From the NCBI GenBank assembly GCA_035512595.1, contig DATKDU010000228.1:1-24139 (forward strand): a stretch of 24,139 bases of DNA. The letters run 5' to 3'. The DNA is from DATKDU01 sp035512595 (lineage in GTDB: Bacteria; Planctomycetota; Planctomycetia; Pirellulales; Pirellulaceae). A program made the position numbers and the translations under genes. The notes below the pieces were generated by a model, which saw only the letters and a program-made list of their open reading frames with translations, was not told the origin of the DNA and ran no database searches. The stretch's first letter is position 1. Every line of letters begins with the position of its first letter. Positions 22,337-24,139 of the stretch are shown piece by piece.

Positions 22337-23731
22337 ATGACGAGGCTCGTTTCGCGTGGAATCGCCGGCATCGCACTTCTCCTGGCGATGGTGCCGCTGG
22401 CGTCGGCCCAGCAAAACAACCAGAACAATGGCGGAGGAGGAGGAGGTCCAGGCGCGGCCGGCGTGGTGGTCAATGCCAGCGGCGTGCTGAGCGTGCGCCA
22501 ATTCGGCGACCCTGGAAACCTGCTGAACAAGCGCTGGGCTGCCGACGCCAAGGCGCGGCTGCCGGGCGATCTCGCCAAGAGCAGCGAGCTGCGTAAGGTC
22601 TCGCTCAATCGGTTGGAAGCGGCGATCGCCGACAAGCTGGACAAGGGTGAGCCGATCACCGACGAAATCAAGTATCTGGCCGGCATCACGCGGCTTCAGT
22701 ACGTCTTTTACTATCCCGAAACCAAGGACATCGTGATTGCCGGTCCGGCGGAAGCCTTTGCTCCCGATGCGTCGGGCCGCGTGATTGGCGTCGATTCGGG
22801 CCGCGCGGTGCTGGAGCTTCAGGATCTGGTGGTCGCCTTGCGGGCCTATCCGCCCGGCGGCGATCCGACCAAGGAACTCGGCGTTTCGATCGATCCCACC
22901 AAGGAAGGACTCCAGCGGATGCGAGAGTTCCTGGCCCGCATCAGCGGCAGCGTGCGACCCGGCGATGCCGGCCGCATCGTGGAAGGACTGAAAGAGACTC
23001 TTGGCCTGCAAACCGTCTCGGTCCGCGGAATCTCGCCCCAGACCCACTTCGCCCAGGTCATGGTCGAGGCCGACTACCGCATGAAGCTGATCGGCATCGG
23101 CATCGAAAAGCCGCCGATCAAGCTGGCCAGCTACGTGGACAAGGCCAGCCCGACCGATATTTCCCGCAATGCACTCACCCGCTGGTTCTTCACGCCGAAT
23201 TATGACTGCGTCCGCGTCACCGAAGACAACCTGGCGATGGAGCTGGTCGGCGAAGGGGTCAAGCTGATCGGCGAGAACGAGCTGGTGCAGGCCGACGGCA
23301 CTCGGGCCGCAACCGGCAATGGCAATCGGGCCAGCGAGCTCTTCTGCCAGGGCTTTACCGCCAACTACTCCAAGCTGTCGCAGAAGGTGGCCGTTTACGC
23401 CCAGCTTCGCAACCTGATCGACATGTCGATTGCCGCGGCCTACATCCAGCAGCAGGATTACTACGGCAGTGCCGACTGGCGGATGGAGCTGTTCGGCGAC
23501 GAGAATCGCTTCGCGGTGGAAGTCTACGAGACGCCGAAACAAGTCGAGACCGCATGCACGGCCGTCTGGAAGGGGACTCGCCTGGTGACCCCCGTCGGCG
23601 GCGGCGTATCGGTGAACCCGCTCAAGGCCATCTCCAGCGAGAACCGCCAGAAGGAACAAGGGGAAGTGACCAAGGCCAGGCAGCAGGTCAAGCTCGACAA
23701 TCTGGCCAAGGGTCAGTGGTGGTGGGATTAA
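22337..23731 (+). CDS. Secreted DUF1598-type protein
   Basis: This 464-aa protein starts with a signal peptide (TRLVSRGIAGIALLLAMVPLASAQ, cut likely after SAQ). A Gln/Asn- and Gly-rich mature start (QQNNQNNGGGGGGPG) and a long alpha/beta region follow. The part from VMVEADYRMKLIGIGIEKPPIK through YAQLRNLIDMSIAAAYI matches, from memory, the DUF1598 family found in planctomycetes. Its function is unknown; export is predicted from the signal peptide. ATG 22337 was chosen over the upstream in-frame ATG 22295 because the signal peptide begins there and a GGAG lies about 9 nt upstream. It is a single gene, closed by the terminator at 23857. Confidence 0.85.
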   Translation: MTRLVSRGIAGIALLLAMVPLASAQQNNQNNGGGGGGPGAAGVVVNASGVLSVRQFGDPGNLLNKRWAADAKARLPGDLAKSSELRKVSLNRLEAAIADKLDKGEPITDEIKYLAGITRLQYVFYYPETKDIVIAGPAEAFAPDASGRVIGVDSGRAVLELQDLVVALRAYPPGGDPTKELGVSIDPTKEGLQRMREFLARISGSVRPGDAGRIVEGLKETLGLQTVSVRGISPQTHFAQVMVEADYRMKLIGIGIEKPPIKLASYVDKASPTDISRNALTRWFFTPNYDCVRVTEDNLAMELVGEGVKLIGENELVQADGTRAATGNGNRASELFCQGFTANYSKLSQKVAVYAQLRNLIDMSIAAAYIQQQDYYGSADWRMELFGDENRFAVEVYETPKQVETACTAVWKGTRLVTPVGGGVSVNPLKAISSENRQKEQGEVTKARQQVKLDNLAKGQWWWD

Positions 23732-23735
23732 AGTA

Positions 23736-23758
23736 GTACACTCGCTCCGTGAGTGTAC
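23736..23758. repeat. Diverged TCC-loop hairpin of the GCACTCGC family
   Basis: GTACACTCGC (23736-23745), loop TCC, then GTGAGTGTAC (23749-23758) form a 10-bp stem. Compared with the 22223 copy, two G-C pairs near the base have become T-A and A-T with both sides changed, and one inner pair is a G-T wobble. Confidence 0.8.
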
Positions 23759-23823
23759 AAAACCTGCCACCCGTGCTGAAATCCGGCCGCGATCCCATAC
23801 CAACTCCCCGACCGAGTCCAATT

Positions 23824-23846
23824 GGGCACTCGCGGAGCGAGTGCCC
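23824..23846. repeat. TCC-loop hairpin of the GCACTCGC family, reverse orientation
   Basis: GGGCACTCGC-GGA-GCGAGTGCCC is the reverse complement of the copy at 22223-22245. With the plus-oriented copy at 23736 it forms an inverted pair 65 bp apart, just before the terminator. Confidence 0.85.
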
Positions 23847-23856
23847 TACGATTCAC

Positions 23857-23888
23857 CCGCCGCGAGCCGAAGCTCGCGGCGGTTTTTT
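23857..23888 (+). terminator. Strong intrinsic terminator after the DUF1598-type gene
   Basis: CCGCCGCGAGC (23857-23867), loop CGAA and GCTCGCGGCGG (23872-23882) form a perfect 11-bp GC-rich stem, immediately followed by six T's (23883-23888). This is the only textbook Rho-independent terminator I see on the plus strand. Confidence 0.92.
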
Positions 23889-24139
23889 GTTGCGCCTACG
23901 GCCCGGGGGCAGGGGAAACGAATCCGCCCTTGAGCCTGGATTTTACGACTGCGGCTCCGCCACGGACGGATAACGCCAATGGCGCGCTTTCCCGCCGCAC
24001 TGCCCAGGCCATAACCGCAGGCCAATACTGAACTTAACATCACTAATAGACCCGGTTGCGGCCAACCGCTGATAACGCCCCGAACGGGGGGGTGATTGCG
24101 GTCGAGGCAAAGAAGCGCAGCGGCGGACTATCTGCCCTT

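Larger units (their letters stand above)
23732..24139. other. 408-bp non-coding end of the window
   Basis: It holds two copies of the TCC-loop hairpin in opposite orientation (23736-23758 and 23824-23846), the intrinsic terminator (23857-23888) and two small dyads near the edge: CGGTTG-CGGC-CAACCG at 24053-24068 and CCCCG-AA-CGGGG at 24078-24089. No frame has a ribosome site or protein-like composition. Confidence 0.5.

Noticed and set aside
22166..23821. Minus-strand open frame (551 codons) opposite the DUF1598-type gene
   Set aside because: It is a shadow of a signal-peptide-bearing protein, and its ends run through the repeat hairpins.
23736..23846. CRISPR-like array of two repeats
   Set aside because: Only two copies, in opposite orientation, each self-complementary, with no third repeat or cas gene; they belong to the dispersed hairpin family.
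24053..24089. Two small dyads near the window end as a possible structured RNA or attachment site
   Set aside because: The stems are 5-6 bp with no context, and the window ends too soon to judge them.

Overview
The window is GC-rich bacterial DNA that reads as a chromosome segment of a planctomycete, most likely a Pirellulales-type lineage. This rests on my recognition of lineage-typical proteins (a DUF1598-type secreted protein, a Ser/Thr kinase opening with GYTIKRGIGRGGFGEVY, an ECF sigma factor paired with a small Cys/His protein) and of repeat families I associate with such genomes. It is not based on a database search. I saw no rRNA, tRNA, CRISPR array, prophage or intact insertion sequence.

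Layout. (1) 1-2364 (+): the 3' part of a membrane-anchored spermidine-synthase-like protein. It converges, 8 bp apart, on (2) 2373-6905 (-), a full-length Lhr-type DNA helicase whose reading frame has absorbed three different repeat elements. (3) 7078-8423 (+): two small membrane or secreted proteins of unknown function. They converge on (4) 8428-9221 (-), a stand-alone CinA C-terminal amidohydrolase and a 69-aa protein. (5) 9716-16879 (+): seven co-oriented genes that look like a signalling locus. These are a membrane-anchored coiled-coil protein, a tiny membrane protein, a protein with one clear and one degenerate FHA domain, a Ser/Thr kinase with a multi-pass membrane C-terminus, a two-helix membrane protein translationally close to the kinase, an ECF sigma factor and a putative zinc-binding anti-sigma-like protein. 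(6) 16941-20269 (-): a thiamine-diphosphate 2-keto acid decarboxylase carrying every pyruvate decarboxylase catalytic residue, an 86-aa protein, and an iron-dependent alcohol dehydrogenase. This is plausibly a 2-keto acid to aldehyde to alcohol (ethanol-type) fermentation unit. (7) 20428-20757 (-): a pseudopilin-like protein. (8) 20913-22004 (+): a family 9 glycosyltransferase. (9) 22337-23731 (+): a secreted DUF1598-type protein followed by a textbook intrinsic terminator.

The most striking non-coding signal is the set of small palindromic elements. At least five families occur: TCC-loop hairpins on GCACTCGC stems, GGACAGGTT/TCC hairpins, GTAA-loop hairpins beginning TAGCC, a 28-bp inverted repeat containing AAGCGCAAGCGAAGG, and GCAATCC-type heptamer tandems. 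Several occur as head-to-head doublets, like REPIN elements. Stem bases change while pairing is kept. They sit at gene ends, sometimes starting in the stop codon, or inside the lhr coding frame. No RAYT/TnpA_REP transposase is in the window, so any mobiliser would act in trans.
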